Assembly (NCBI GenBank): GCA_017621055.1
Contig: JAGATX010000015.1
Coordinates: 1-64,000 of the forward strand
Direction of reading: 5' to 3'
Length of the DNA stretch: 64,000 nucleotides
Source of the DNA: Muribaculaceae bacterium
GTDB lineage: Bacteria > Bacteroidota > Bacteroidia > Bacteroidales > Muribaculaceae
Of this stretch, positions 51,794 to 61,881 are shown one piece after another. Within the stretch, counting starts at the first letter, position 1. The number at the start of each line of letters is the position of its first letter. The position numbers were made by a program, and so were the translations under genes. The notes under the pieces were generated by a model. The model was not told the DNA's origin. It ran no database searches and saw only the letters and a list, made by a program, of their open reading frames with translations.

Positions 51794-52923
51794 CAGAACT
51801 CGCTCACAGTCATGGGCATGAGAAGCATCACCAGCTCGGTGTTGTCGGGTTCCTTACCGGGACGGAAAACGCCGGGCCGCGATGCATCGCCAAGGTTCAC
51901 TATCACTTCTTCGTCCTTGAGGGTGTTGAGGATCTCCATAAGGTAAGAGGCGCTGAAACCGATGGTGAGGTCGGTGCCGCTGTATGAGCAGGGCACCTGC
52001 TCGCGGGCGCTGGTGCACAGGCTCGGGTCGTTGCTCTTGAGGAGTATCTTCTCCGAGGTGATGCGGAACTTCTCGAGGCCTCCCTCGACTTCCACGAAAA
52101 GACCCACACGACGCACGGCGTTGAGGAGCGCCAGACGGTCGACGGTAAGCACGTTGGTGTTGTTGCGCGGAAACACGCGGTTATAGTCGGGGTAATTGCC
52201 GTTGAGGAACGTGCACTGGAATGTGAAATTATCGCTCTCTATCACGGCGCTGCGCGAGTTCATGGTGATATTGAGTGTTTCTTCCTTGGCAAAGACGTTC
52301 TTGAGCACGTTGGCCGGCTTGGACGGTATGACACAGCTGCCGGTAACGCCGGGTGCCGTCCGCGAATCTATGTACCGCACGAGTTTGCGAGTATCGGTGG
52401 CTACAAAGGTGATGTTCTCGGGCTTGACGTCCATGAGCACGCCCTGCATGATCTGACGGTATTCGTCGGTGCTCACTGCAAAACCGGCGTTATCGATACC
52501 GGCGATGAGCTGCTCGGTGGCTATGGAGAAGCTCACAGGCTCCGGGCCCTCGCCGTCTTTTGTGAACTGAGGGTACTGGTCGCCGCTGATGCCCACAAAG
52601 GAATAGTGACCTGACGGATAGCTCATCTGCACCTCGAGAGTGTCCTCCGCGACCACAACCTCCATGCCCTGGTCGGGCAGTTCCTTGAGCAGCTCCACAA
52701 GACGGCGGGCGCCCAGGCAGATGGAGCCTTCGCCTTCCGATGAACTCACTTTTATTCGGGCAGTAAGCGCATTCTCCTGATCGCTGCCCGTTATGGTGAG
52801 AGTGTCGCCGCTGAGGGTGATGAGGAAATTGTCGAGAATCATCAGCGCGTTCTTGCTGTTTATCACTTTGCTGACGGCGCTGGTGGCGTTATAGAGGGTC
52901 TTGCTCGATACTGTGAATTTCAT
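51793..52923 (-). CDS. dnaN: DNA polymerase III beta subunit (sliding clamp)
   Basis: The 376-residue clamp tethers polymerase III to DNA. The three DNA-clamp domains are evident from length and from MKFTVSSKTLYNATSAVSKVI, LSGDTLTITGSDQENALTARI and the C-terminal VMLLMPM end, which forms the partner-binding region. It is the first gene of the 18-gene minus-strand run. A TATCTTTG box at 52973-52966 is probably its -7 element; no good -33 match was found. Confidence 0.95.
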   Translation of the reverse strand: MKFTVSSKTLYNATSAVSKVINSKNALMILDNFLITLSGDTLTITGSDQENALTARIKVSSSEGEGSICLGARRLVELLKELPDQGMEVVVAEDTLEVQMSYPSGHYSFVGISGDQYPQFTKDGEGPEPVSFSIATEQLIAGIDNAGFAVSTDEYRQIMQGVLMDVKPENITFVATDTRKLVRYIDSRTAPGVTGSCVIPSKPANVLKNVFAKEETLNITMNSRSAVIESDNFTFQCTFLNGNYPDYNRVFPRNNTNVLTVDRLALLNAVRRVGLFVEVEGGLEKFRITSEKILLKSNDPSLCTSAREQVPCSYSGTDLTIGFSASYLMEILNTLKDEEVIVNLGDASRPGVFRPGKEPDNTELVMLLMPMTVSEF

Positions 52924-52965
52924 TTGTATGCTGTGTTTATTGTTTACTTAGATTATATAATTGTG

Positions 52966-52973
52966 CAAAGATA
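52966..52973 (-). promoter_or_regulatory. Probable -7 element of dnaN operon
   Basis: TATCTTTG on the minus strand matches TAnnTTTG, giving a leader of about 35 bases. It would drive the whole run to 28480 unless internal promoters exist. The remainder of 52974-53127 has an AT palindrome (53021-53034) and no gene. Confidence 0.6.
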
Positions 52974-53127
52974 CGCAATATTTTTGTTATATTTCACCCG
53001 TCTGCGCTCTTTTCCGGCCCTTTTTTATAAAAAAAGTCGCGCGCCGCTTTTTAGGACGCCAATTTCGGGCATCGGCATACCCTCCCGCGCTTTTCCGGCA
53101 TCAAAATAAAGGCGTGGCCGCTCTGTT

Positions 53128-53159
53128 TTTGTCTATTTCATTTTTTTTCACTACCTTTG
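53128..53159 (+). promoter_or_regulatory. Promoter of the glycogen operon
   Basis: TTTG (53128-53131), 20 bases, TACCTTTG (53152-53159). Initiation near 53166 makes the ATG at 53184 the likely start, since the ATG at 53169 would be essentially leaderless. Confidence 0.8.
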
Positions 53160-53183
53160 CGGCTTGAAATGCGTTTTTCATAT

Positions 53184-54842
53184 ATGGACAATTGCCAACA
53201 GGAAATTAAACTGCTTTTCGAGACCAGCTGGGAAGTATGCAACAAGATAGGTGGCATATATACCGTGCTCTCAACAAAAGCCGCTACTCTTAAGGAACAA
53301 TTCAAGGACAATCTTATATTCATCGGCCCCGATGTATGGAGCGCCGACAGCCCGTGCCCTTGTTTTACTGAAAACCGCACCCTTCTGCGGCGCTGGGCGC
53401 AGAAAGCCCTTCTTCCCGAAGGTGTGGACATACGCATAGGCCGCTGGGATATTCCCGGGCGCCCTGTGGCCGTGCTCGTCAAGTTCGACGGCATGTATGC
53501 CGACAAGGACCGGGCTTACGGACGAATGTGGGAACTTTTCGGCGTCGACTCTCTTCACGCCTACGGCGACTACGACGAAGGCTGCGCCTTTGCACGGGCT
53601 GCCGCCGCCGTGATTAAAAGCTTTGTGGAGGTCAGCGGCACCGACCCGCGCGCCGTAGTGGCCCATTTCGACGAATGGACCACCGCCATGGGTCTTCTCA
53701 CCCTGCGTGCCGACGCACCCGACATCGCCACGGTATTCACCACCCACGCCACAAGCATAGGCCGCAGCATATGCGGCAACGGCAAGCCGCTCTACGACCA
53801 TCTCGCCGACTATGACGGCGATCAGATGGCAGCGCAGCTCAACATGCAGAGCAAGCACTCCCTCGAAAAGGCCGCTGCCTGGAACGCCGACTGCTTTACT
53901 ACCGTTAGCGACGTCACCGCCGCCGAGGCCACGCAGCTGCTGGGCCGCAAACCCGATATCGTGACGCCCAACGGCTTCGACCCGTCGTTTGTGCCGCAAG
54001 GCCGCAAATACACCGCCGCCCGAAACAAGGCGCGCGCCTGTTTGCTCGACGTGGCAAGCGCCCTCACCGGCATCGAATTTGCTCCCGATACCTTCATCGT
54101 GGCCACCTCAGGGCGCTGCGAATACCGTAACAAGGGCCTCGACCTCTTCCTCGACGCCATGGCGGCGCTACGCCGCGAACCCGACGCACGGCGCGTGCTC
54201 ACCTTCGTGATGGTGCCCGCATGGTGCGGCGCCCCGCGTCCCGACCTGCAGCACGCCCTCGCCATGAACGAGCACAACCGTCTTGGCGACCCCGTGCTCA
54301 CCCACCTGCTCAACAACTACGGCGATGACCCCGTCAACCGCCGTATCCACGAAATCGGATTTACCAACGACGCCGCCTCGCAAGTCACCGTAATATACGT
54401 GCCCGACTACCTCAACGGCGCCGACGGCATCTTCGACATACCTTACTACGGTCTGCTCCCCGGTATGGACGCCACCGTCTTCGCCAGCTATTACGAACCC
54501 TGGGGCTACACCCCCCTGGAGAGCATAGCCTTCGGCGTGCCCACCGTAACTACCTCACTCTCGGGCTTCGGCTGCTGGGTGAAGGAACAGTGGGGCATCC
54601 CCGGCTTCCGCAACTGCGGCGTGACAGTGGCAGAACGCACAGACAGCAATTATGCCGATGTGGTGGCAGATCTCGTCAAAGCCCTCACCTCCCTCGAGGA
54701 TATGGACGCCACAGCTGCCGCGCAGGTGCGCGGCGCCGCCACCGACGCCTCGAAGAAAGCCCTGTGGTCGCAGTTCATAGCCTTCTACGACCAGGCATAC
54801 TGCGTAGCCCTCAGCCACCGCGACGAGCGGACACTCAGATAA
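53184..54842 (+). CDS. Glycogen synthase, GT3 (eukaryote-like) family
   Basis: The 552-residue glycosyltransferase adds glucose to glycogen. The N-terminus LLFETSWEVCNKIGGIYTVLSTKA is the signature of GT3 glycogen synthases of animals and fungi, found among bacteria mainly in Bacteroidetes, rather than the GlgA (GT5) type. Further GT3 marks are FTTHATSIGRSICG, VTPNGFD, and the C-terminal ATVFASYYEPWGYTPLESIAFGVPTVTTSLSGFG. Unlike yeast and animal enzymes, there is no long phosphorylatable C-terminal tail. A phosphorylase gene follows after 48 bases. Confidence 0.93.
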   Translation: MDNCQQEIKLLFETSWEVCNKIGGIYTVLSTKAATLKEQFKDNLIFIGPDVWSADSPCPCFTENRTLLRRWAQKALLPEGVDIRIGRWDIPGRPVAVLVKFDGMYADKDRAYGRMWELFGVDSLHAYGDYDEGCAFARAAAAVIKSFVEVSGTDPRAVVAHFDEWTTAMGLLTLRADAPDIATVFTTHATSIGRSICGNGKPLYDHLADYDGDQMAAQLNMQSKHSLEKAAAWNADCFTTVSDVTAAEATQLLGRKPDIVTPNGFDPSFVPQGRKYTAARNKARACLLDVASALTGIEFAPDTFIVATSGRCEYRNKGLDLFLDAMAALRREPDARRVLTFVMVPAWCGAPRPDLQHALAMNEHNRLGDPVLTHLLNNYGDDPVNRRIHEIGFTNDAASQVTVIYVPDYLNGADGIFDIPYYGLLPGMDATVFASYYEPWGYTPLESIAFGVPTVTTSLSGFGCWVKEQWGIPGFRNCGVTVAERTDSNYADVVADLVKALTSLEDMDATAAAQVRGAATDASKKALWSQFIAFYDQAYCVALSHRDERTLR

Positions 54843-54890
54843 AGACACACTCCAGCAAATCATACTTATTGAATACCAACAATTTAAAAT

Positions 54891-57449
54891 ATGAAAATTT
54901 CCGTAAGTAACACCAACGCACCCGTCTGGCGCGACATTACTGTGAAATCAGAACTTCCCGCCAAGCTCAAACCCCTCGAAGAGCTGGCCAAAAACCTCTG
55001 GTGGGTTTGGAACAGCGAGGCCAAGAACCTCTTCCGCTCCATCAACCCCGACCTGTGGCGGCAGACCGGCGAGAACCCGATAATGCTCATCCAGCGCCTC
55101 AGCAGCGACAGAATTCAGCAGATTCTCGACGACGAAATCATGATGGCTTCCATCAATCACGTCTATGCCGATTTCTGCGAGTATATGAAGCAGCCCATGC
55201 GCCGCGATATCCCCTCGATAGCCTACTTCTCGATGGAATACGGCCTGTGCAACTGCCTCAAGATCTACTCCGGCGGACTCGGTGTTCTTGCCGGCGACTA
55301 TATCAAGGAAGCATCGGACAGCCGCGTGGACATGACCGCCGTCGGTTTCCTCTACCGGTACGGCTACTTCACACAGTCGCTCAGCGTCGACGGCCAGCAG
55401 ATTGCCAACTACGAGCCCCAGAACTTCAATCAGCTGCCCATCGAGCAGGTGCTCGAAAAGGACGGCCGTCCCATGATTCTCGAAGTGCCATATCCCGGAC
55501 GTATAGTATATAGCCACGTATGGCGCGTGAACGTGGGCCGCATGAAGCTCTATCTGATGGATACCGACTTCGACATGAACAGCGAGTTCGACCGCGTCAT
55601 CACCCATCAGCTCTACGGCGGCGACTGGGAGAACCGCATCAAGCAGGAATACCTCCTGGGCATCGGCGGCATCATCATGCTCCGTAAACTCGGCGTAAAG
55701 GCCGAACTTTACCACTGCAACGAAGGTCACGCCGCCCTCCTCAACCTGCAGCGTCTGGTGGAATACGTTCAGAACGACGGCCTCAACTTCAACGTAGCCC
55801 TCGAACTGGTGCGCGCCTCCGGTCTCTACACCGTCCACACCCCCGTACCCGCCGGTCACGACTATTTCGACGAGGGTCTCTTCGGCAAATACATGGGCGA
55901 ATACCCCGCAAAACTCGGCATCACATGGAACGACCTCATGAACATGGGTCGCGAGAATCCCGACACCAACGAGCGCTTCTCCATGAGCGTTTTCGCCCTC
56001 AACACCTGTCAGGAAGCCAACGGCGTGAGCTGGCTCCACGGCGAAGTATCCAAGAAGATGTTCGCCGGTATATGGAAAGGATATTCCTGGGAGGAAAGCC
56101 ATGTGGGCTACGTTACCAACGGCGTGCACATGCCCACCTGGGCTGCATCCGAATGGAAGGAATTCTACCTTCAGAAACTCGGCCGCCAGGTCTTCGAACA
56201 CCAGAGCGACCCCATGGCGTGGAAAGCCATTTTCGACGTTCCCGACAACGAAATATGGGACATGCGCGTCAAACTCAAAAACAAATTCATCAACTTCCTG
56301 CGCCGCGACTTCAAGGAGAAATGGCTCGCCAACCAGGGCGACCCCGGCTCGGTGATGAATATCGTGGACCGCATCAACCCCAATGCCCTGATAATAGGCT
56401 TTGCCCGCCGTTTCGCCACATATAAGCGCGCACATCTGCTCTTCACCGACCTGGACCGCCTGGCCCGCATCGTCAACAACGAGCAGTTCCCCGTGCAGTT
56501 CATCTTCGCCGGCAAGGCACATCCCGCCGACGGCGCCGGTCAGGGCCTGATAAAACGCATTGTGGAAATCAGCCACATGCCTCAGTTCCTCGGCAAGATA
56601 ATCTTCCTGGAAGACTACAACATGATAGTGGCCAAGCGCCTCGTTACCGGCGTGGACATCTGGCTCAACACCCCCACCCGTCCTCTCGAAGCATCCGGCA
56701 CCTCCGGCGAAAAGGCCGAGATGAACGGCGTGCTCAACTTCTCGGTGCTCGACGGATGGTGGTATGAAGGCTACCGCTTCAACGAAAAAGCCGGATGGGC
56801 TCTCACCGACAAGCGCACATATACCGACCAGGCCCAGCAGGACAAACTCGACGCCGCAACCATTTACTCCATGCTCGAAAACGAGATCATCCCCCTCTAC
56901 TTCGAGAAGAATTCCGCCGGCTACTCGCCCAAGTGGATCCAGTACATCAAAGGCTCCATAGGCGACATCGCTCCCCACTTCACCATGCAGCGCATGATCG
57001 AAGACTACATCGACCGCTTCTACAACAAGGAAGCCGCCCGCACAAAACGCCTCAAGGCCGACAACAACGCCCTGGCCAAGAACATCGTGGCATGGAAGGA
57101 GCGCGTGGCAGCAGCATGGGGTGGCATCAAGGTTGAGAAAGTGGAGCACAGCGGCGAGATTTCGCAGAGCATCACCGGCGAACCCTTCCGTGTGGAAGTC
57201 ACCGTCGACTGCAACGGCATAGGCCGCGACCTCGGCCTCGAAATGGTGGTGTTCCGTCAGGAAGACGGCCTCGAAAAGCTCGCATACACCGAGCAGTTCA
57301 AGGTTGTGAAGGTCGACGACAACAAAGTGACCTTCGAACTCGTGTCGAAACTCCGCGATGCCGGCGTGTTCCGCTATGGTTTCCGCCTCTACCCCAAGAA
57401 CCCCGAACTCCCGCACCGTCAGGACTTCGCATACACCTACTGGTTCTGA
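54891..57449 (+). CDS. glgP: Alpha-glucan (glycogen) phosphorylase, GT35
   Basis: The 852-residue PLP-dependent enzyme releases glucose-1-phosphate from glycogen or maltodextrin. The early motif [21 protein letters not shown] and YFSMEYGL match the short alpha-glucan phosphorylase type. [25 protein letters not shown] contains the conserved catalytic-site sequence. A C-terminal beta extension (about 720-852) is present as in this subgroup. Together with the GT3 synthase it forms a synthesis/breakdown pair under one promoter, closed by a terminator at 57475-57509. Confidence 0.93.
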   Translation: MKISVSNTNAPVWRDITVKSELPAKLKPLEELAKNLWWVWNSEAKNLFRSINPDLWRQTGENPIMLIQRLSSDRIQQILDDEIMMASINHVYADFCEYMKQPMRRDIPSIAYFSMEYGLCNCLKIYSGGLGVLAGDYIKEASDSRVDMTAVGFLYRYGYFTQSLSVDGQQIANYEPQNFNQLPIEQVLEKDGRPMILEVPYPGRIVYSHVWRVNVGRMKLYLMDTDFDMNSEFDRVITHQLYGGDWENRIKQEYLLGIGGIIMLRKLGVKAELYHCNEGHAALLNLQRLVEYVQNDGLNFNVALELVRASGLYTVHTPVPAGHDYFDEGLFGKYMGEYPAKLGITWNDLMNMGRENPDTNERFSMSVFALNTCQEANGVSWLHGEVSKKMFAGIWKGYSWEESHVGYVTNGVHMPTWAASEWKEFYLQKLGRQVFEHQSDPMAWKAIFDVPDNEIWDMRVKLKNKFINFLRRDFKEKWLANQGDPGSVMNIVDRINPNALIIGFARRFATYKRAHLLFTDLDRLARIVNNEQFPVQFIFAGKAHPADGAGQGLIKRIVEISHMPQFLGKIIFLEDYNMIVAKRLVTGVDIWLNTPTRPLEASGTSGEKAEMNGVLNFSVLDGWWYEGYRFNEKAGWALTDKRTYTDQAQQDKLDAATIYSMLENEIIPLYFEKNSAGYSPKWIQYIKGSIGDIAPHFTMQRMIEDYIDRFYNKEAARTKRLKADNNALAKNIVAWKERVAAAWGGIKVEKVEHSGEISQSITGEPFRVEVTVDCNGIGRDLGLEMVVFRQEDGLEKLAYTEQFKVVKVDDNKVTFELVSKLRDAGVFRYGFRLYPKNPELPHRQDFAYTYWF

Positions 57450-57474
57450 TAACAACCGGCATACCAATCAAAAA

Positions 57475-57509
57475 AACCGCACGCCCCGTAAGGACGTGCG
57501 GTTTTTTTG
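57475..57509 (+). terminator. Terminator of the glycogen operon
   Basis: The 9-bp stem AACCGCACG/CGTGCGGTT (57475-57483 with 57495-57503) is followed by TTTTTTT. Confidence 0.9.
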
Positions 57510-57568
57510 TATATTTGCAGAAAATCGGCGCCCGTTCCAAAGAACACTCCCACAAAAAACCGCTATTT

Positions 57569-58057
57569 ATGATTATATCGCCCCCGTCGATTTCAATAGT
57601 TATGCCGGCGTTCAATGCCGCTCCCTATATAGGCGCCGCTATTGATTCTGTCCTTGCCCAGACATACCCCGGCTGAAAACTTGTCATCGTCAACGACGGT
57701 TCGACCCATGACACCCTTGCGATTGCCGATTCTTATTCGCTAAAGGACAACCGCATCAGAGTATTCTCGATGAATGCCCCATCGGGTAGTGTGTACCAGC
57801 CCCGGAAACGAGCTATTATCGAGGCTAAAGCGTCAATCGTCTCGCCGGTCGGCGCAGATGATTTACTCGATGCCGATGTTCTCGGAACATTGTTAAACCG
57901 CCGGAATGAAACGGGGGCCGACATCGTCTATCCTTCAATGTATTCTTTCACCGATGGCAAAGTCAATGAGGCACAACTGTATGTGCCGGCTGAACCTGAA
58001 ATTGAAAAAGTCGTTTTCGAAGGGAAGGATACCGTAAAATTCACACTCGACGGATGA
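57569..58057 (+). pseudogene. Decayed GT2-family glycosyltransferase with in-frame TGA
   Basis: Reading from the ATG at 57569 gives a typical GT2 N-terminus (ISIVMPAFNAAPYIGAAIDSVLAQTYPG). A TGA at 57674-57676 follows, and then the same frame continues as GT2 sequence (KLVIVNDGSTHDTLAIADSY, VSPVGADDLLDADVL). GT2 enzymes have Trp at the stop position (YPxWELIIVNDGS), so a TGG-to-TGA change explains it. The frame ends at 58057 after about 160 residues, roughly half the normal length. Faint remnants of a GT tail (NNLALFRKWLRMGDLIK) appear in another frame at 58110-58200, consistent with further decay. Confidence 0.8.
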
Positions 58058-58195
58058 AGGATAGGTTGTAATAGACACAGAAGCTATTTCGCCTCGATTA
58101 TCGACTATCTATTTTAACACCTTCAGAATCTTCAGGAATAATTTAGCGCTCTTTCGCAAATGGTTGCGCATGGGCGACTTGATTAAGGATACGGC

Positions 58196-58933
58196 TCAGA
58201 GGCTGATGCCCAGAGCGGAGGCAAAGGCGCGGCGGTAAGTGTCGCTCACGGGAATGGCGCGTCCGTGCATATTGATGCAGTTTCGCTCCACTACCCTCAC
58301 CTTGTCGAGATTGACAATGAACGAGCGATGCACACGCATGAAAGCCGGCGTGGGCAGGCTTTCTTCCGCGCTCTTCATGCTCATGAGCGTGAGGATGGGA
58401 TTGGGAGAGTCGGAAGTATAGATTTTCACGTAGTCCTTCAGTCCCTCGATGAATTCTATGTCGGCAAGTGGTATTCGCACCAGCCGGTATTCGCTTTTCA
58501 CCACCAGATAGCCGCCGGCCACAGTGGTGGATGCCGGCTGCGCGGGAGGCAGCAACGCCGAGACAGCGCGAGCAGCAGCTTCGCTGAACTGGGCGAAGCT
58601 CACCGGCTTGAGAAGATAATGGAGGGCCGCTACATCAAAGCCTTCGAGGGCATGGTCGGCATAGGCTGTGGTGAAGACCACACGTGTTGCCGGCGGTAAA
58701 CGTCGGGCAAGTTCCATACCGCCCATGCCGGGCATATGGATATCCAGAAATGCGAGGTTCACCTCAGCCCTGGCGCACAGCGAAAGAGCATCTTCGGCAC
58801 TGTTGAGTTCGCCGAGGAGCCGCAAATAGGGCGTGCGCCGGACGTAGCCGCCTATGAGCTGCGCGGCAAGGGGTTCGTCGTCGACGACTATGCACGTCAG
58901 TGGCCTGTCGGCGGTAAGGTCTTCGTTATTCAT
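58196..58933 (-). CDS. LytTR-family response regulator
   Basis: The 245-residue product has a receiver domain (CIVVDDEPLAAQLI, phospho-acceptor Asp in LAFLDIHMPGMGG, Lys in LLKPVSFAQF) and a C-terminal LytTR DNA-binding domain (IPLADIEFIEGLKDYVKIY, FMRVHRSFIVNLDKV). The ATG at 58933 gives the conserved N-terminus and overlaps the histidine kinase gene by 8 bases. Targets are unknown. Confidence 0.93.
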   Translation of the reverse strand: MNNEDLTADRPLTCIVVDDEPLAAQLIGGYVRRTPYLRLLGELNSAEDALSLCARAEVNLAFLDIHMPGMGGMELARRLPPATRVVFTTAYADHALEGFDVAALHYLLKPVSFAQFSEAAARAVSALLPPAQPASTTVAGGYLVVKSEYRLVRIPLADIEFIEGLKDYVKIYTSDSPNPILTLMSMKSAEESLPTPAFMRVHRSFIVNLDKVRVVERNCINMHGRAIPVSDTYRRAFASALGISL

Positions 58934-60038
58934 GGTTCGTTGTATTGCATGGAACAGAGAGCACGGCGCTGTAGTCGTTGCCGGCAACGCGGGTTGAAAG
59001 TGAGGCTTTGTCGCCATAGATAAGCATGAGGCGGCGGCGCAGATTTGCCAGTCCAATGCCGGAGCGGCGTGTCTTGTCGGTGCCGGACGCTGTAGCCGTG
59101 AATGAATTCGACGTCCGGCACACAAGCCAGCCGCCGTCCAGCCCTATGGCGATGGATATCACAGTGCCGCGCGGACCGGTGATGCCGTATTTGAATGCAT
59201 TCTCCACGAGAGGAATAAGCAGCAGCGGCGGAACGCTGACAGAATTGCCTTTCGGCACATCAACGTCGCACTCTATAGGGTGACTGTCCGGAAATATGCG
59301 CAGTTTCATGAGCGACACATAGTTCTCGATAAACTCAAGCTCGCGGGACAGAGGCACGGTAGGACTGTCGTCATACAGCATATACCGCAGCATTCCCGAC
59401 AGCTGATGCACGGCCTGGCGCGCATCGTCGGGCCGCAAATCTATCAGCGCGTAGATAGTGTTGAGCGTATTGAAGACAAAATGGGGGTGCAGCTGGCTGC
59501 GCAGGCTCTCAAGCTCGATGGTGCGTTGCTCGGCAAGCATTTCCTGGCGCTGGCGTTGCATGTCCTTCCATCGCGACGACAGGCGCAGCGCCACCGCAAG
59601 GCCTATGGCAAGAACGAGCATCACCACATCGCGCAGCATGAACGACATGGCCTTGAGGCCTCGCTGCCAGGCTGTAAGCTCGGGGCGCCATGGACTATGG
59701 CGATGACGCGCCGGCGGAGTGAACATATCGTTGATAAAATAAGTGAGCACCATCACTCCGATAATAACAGCCAGATTGATGAGGATAAACCGCATTATCG
59801 CCGGGCGGCTCACCGTCAGCTGCCGGTCGACCAGAAAATAATAGTTGAAATAGAACACGCCCAGATACAGCGCCGCCTTGATGTAGAAGCCCGGATAGAA
59901 GCCCCACGACGGACGGTGCGGAAACGACATGGCCATCACCAGCTCCGGCAGAATGAAGAGCATGGCGATGAACAGTGTATGTGTCAGGCCGGTGGACCAC
60001 CGGCCCGGGTGATTGTTATCGACTGCTGTTTTTGTCAT
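58926..60038 (-). CDS. LytS-type sensor histidine kinase
   Basis: The 370-residue product has four membrane helices in the first ~150 residues (FIAMLFILPELVMAM, AALYLGVFYFNYYFLV, FILINLAVIIGVMVLTYF, DVVMLVLAIGLAVAL), a short coiled coil and a His_kinase/HATPase unit. The phospho-acceptor region is LRSQLHPHFVFNTLNTIYALI; the N box is LVENAFKYGI. It pairs with the LytTR regulator it overlaps. No periplasmic ligand domain is seen, so sensing is probably within the membrane. The ATG at 60038 is favoured by the promoter position. Confidence 0.92.
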   Translation of the reverse strand: MTKTAVDNNHPGRWSTGLTHTLFIAMLFILPELVMAMSFPHRPSWGFYPGFYIKAALYLGVFYFNYYFLVDRQLTVSRPAIMRFILINLAVIIGVMVLTYFINDMFTPPARHRHSPWRPELTAWQRGLKAMSFMLRDVVMLVLAIGLAVALRLSSRWKDMQRQRQEMLAEQRTIELESLRSQLHPHFVFNTLNTIYALIDLRPDDARQAVHQLSGMLRYMLYDDSPTVPLSRELEFIENYVSLMKLRIFPDSHPIECDVDVPKGNSVSVPPLLLIPLVENAFKYGITGPRGTVISIAIGLDGGWLVCRTSNSFTATASGTDKTRRSGIGLANLRRRLMLIYGDKASLSTRVAGNDYSAVLSVPCNTTNHE

Positions 60039-60056
60039 GGCAATGATATTAGTGTA

Positions 60057-60088
60057 CAAAGATATGCAGTCGGCGCGCTGCCGTCAAA
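60057..60088 (-). promoter_or_regulatory. Promoter of the LytS/LytTR operon
   Basis: On the minus strand: TTTG (60088-60085), 20 bases, TATCTTTG (60064-60057). The leader to 60038 is only about 12 bases. Confidence 0.8.
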
Positions 60089-60123
60089 TCTTTGCCGACG
60101 GACGGCACGATAAGTACGACCAA

Positions 60124-61494
60124 TCAGCTCAGAGCGTCGGCGAGACTGTCGGCGTTCACCTTTGTCTGCTCGCCCGTGCTCATGTTCTTGACGGTCACCG
60201 TTCCCTCGGCGAGCTCGCTCTCACCGATAATGGCAAAATACTCGCATTCGAGAGCGTCGGCATAACCTATCTGCTTTTTCATCTTTGCCGTATCGGGGTA
60301 AATTTCTGCCGAAATACCCATTTTGCGTAGCTCTTTGACGAGTTTCATCGACGCTGCGGCCTCGCGGGCACCGAAATTGGCGAAAAGCACACGTGTGGGT
60401 CGCAGTGCGGCTGCCGGGAAGAGGTCGAGAGCCATCATGACATCGTATATGCGGTCGGCGCCGAACGATACGCCCACGCCGGACAGGCCCTGCAGCCCGA
60501 AAATGCCTGTGAGGTTATCGTAGCGGCCACCGCCCGATATGCTGCCCATGGCAGTGTCGAGGGCCTTGACTTCAATAATGGTGCCGGTATAGTAGTTGAG
60601 TCCGCGCGCCAGCGAGATGTCGAGGTCGAGGGCGGCACGCAATCCCAATTCGCGTGTTGCGTCGATGACGGTTCGCAGTTCCTCTACGCCGTGCATTCCC
60701 GTTACCGAGCCGGCAAGCATAGTGGCGAGGCTGGACAGACGTCCGTCGATATCGGCGTCGCTGTCGGCAAGTGCCAGAAAGCCCCCCAGCCGCTCTATAG
60801 CCTCGGCGCCGAGGCCGCGGTCGGCGAGTTCCTCGCGCACCTTCTCCATGCCTATCTTGTCGATTTTGTCGATGGCCGTGGTGATGTCCACAAGCCGCTC
60901 CGGCTCGCCTATTATCTCGGCGATACCGGCAAGCACCTTGCGGTTGTTGAGCTTGATGGCCACGCGGATTCCCAGCCGGGAGAACACCATGTCTATCATC
61001 TGCAGAAGTTCCACTTCATTGAGCAGGGAGTCGGAGCCTACTACATCGGCGTCGCACTGATAGAATTCGCGGTATCGGCCGCGCTGCGGACGGTCGGCAC
61101 GCCATACCGGCTGTATCTGGTAGCGTTTGAACGGCATCTGCAGCTCATCGCGGTGCTGAACCACATAGCGGGCGAAGGGCACCGTCAGGTCATAACGCAG
61201 ACCTTTGTCGCACAATGCCGGCGCCAATGCCTGGTAGTTCCCCTCGTCGATGAGGGAACGGTCCACGCCCTTGAGGAAATCACCCGAATTGAGCACCCTG
61301 TACAGCAGTTTGTCGCCTTCCTCACCGTATTTGCCCATGAGAGTACTGAGGTTCTCCATTGCCGGCGTCTCTATCTGGCGGTAACCGAAAAGAGCGAAAA
61401 CCTCGCGGATGGTATCGAATATATAGTTGCGGCGAGCCATTTCGGTCGTCGAAAAATCGCGTGTGCCTTTGGGCGTACTCGGTTTCTGTGCCAT
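60124..61494 (-). CDS. hisS: Histidine-tRNA ligase
   Basis: The 456-residue class II aminoacyl-tRNA synthetase has the KGTRDF start region, motif 2 ([27 protein letters not shown]), histidine-specific [16 protein letters not shown] and GGRYDNL, motif 3 ([14 protein letters not shown]), and a C-terminal anticodon-binding domain. Full length. Confidence 0.96.
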   Translation of the reverse strand: MAQKPSTPKGTRDFSTTEMARRNYIFDTIREVFALFGYRQIETPAMENLSTLMGKYGEEGDKLLYRVLNSGDFLKGVDRSLIDEGNYQALAPALCDKGLRYDLTVPFARYVVQHRDELQMPFKRYQIQPVWRADRPQRGRYREFYQCDADVVGSDSLLNEVELLQMIDMVFSRLGIRVAIKLNNRKVLAGIAEIIGEPERLVDITTAIDKIDKIGMEKVREELADRGLGAEAIERLGGFLALADSDADIDGRLSSLATMLAGSVTGMHGVEELRTVIDATRELGLRAALDLDISLARGLNYYTGTIIEVKALDTAMGSISGGGRYDNLTGIFGLQGLSGVGVSFGADRIYDVMMALDLFPAAALRPTRVLFANFGAREAAASMKLVKELRKMGISAEIYPDTAKMKKQIGYADALECEYFAIIGESELAEGTVTVKNMSTGEQTKVNADSLADALS

Positions 61495-61523
61495 GTCTGA
61501 TTGTCCTTTTTGCTATTTTGCCG

Positions 61524-61555
61524 CAAAGTTAAGCATAAATCGCGACATTTTCAAT
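61524..61555 (-). promoter_or_regulatory. Promoter of hisS
   Basis: TAACTTTG (61531-61524) with a 3-of-4 -33 match ATTG (61555-61552) 20 bases upstream. The leader is about 23 bases. It overlaps the end of the small frameshifted gene. Confidence 0.65.
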
Positions 61556-61806
61556 CTTTGATGCAGTCTTCGGCCATGCGGTGCAGTTCTTCGTCGTTCA
61601 CTTCCCGGCTTAGGATGTAAACGGTATAATTTTACTTTTGTGTTACCGGTCTCAGAGCCTGTCTGAAGACTGATTTTGTCGCCGAACAATTGCATTTCGG
61701 CATAAATCTTTGCAGCGTTGGCGTTCGTAGCCGCCACCATGCAGATAAATGCCGCCACCAGAAAGCAACACATCCGCTTAGTGGTTGAAATTTTGCTTCT
61801 TATCAT
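61551..61806 (-). pseudogene. Probable frameshifted small exported protein
   Basis: The ATG at 61806 opens a convincing signal peptide (CCFLVAAFICMVAATNANAA/KIYAEMQLFGDK) and a beta-like body up to GNTKVKL. The open frame then turns Arg/His-rich and unlike protein (PGSERRRTAPHGRRLHQRL). One base over, another frame reads TVYILSREVNDEELHRMAEDCIKD and stops at 61551, which looks like the genuine C-terminus. A +1 shift near 61625-61635 therefore joins two sensible halves of an ~84-residue protein. It could be a pseudogene or a sequencing error; programmed shifting is less likely. Family unknown. Confidence 0.45.
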
Positions 61807-61881
61807 ACCGAACGTTTAATCAAGGTGTTGTTCAGAAGCACAAATATAGTGTTTTTTTTATAACAGATGGTGAAAGCCGCG

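Noticed and set aside
54948-57467. A 839-codon open frame antisense to glgP
   Set aside because: It mirrors the phosphorylase reading frame, its translation is repetitive in Val/Gly/Glu/His without domains, and it arises from the codon bias of the sense gene.
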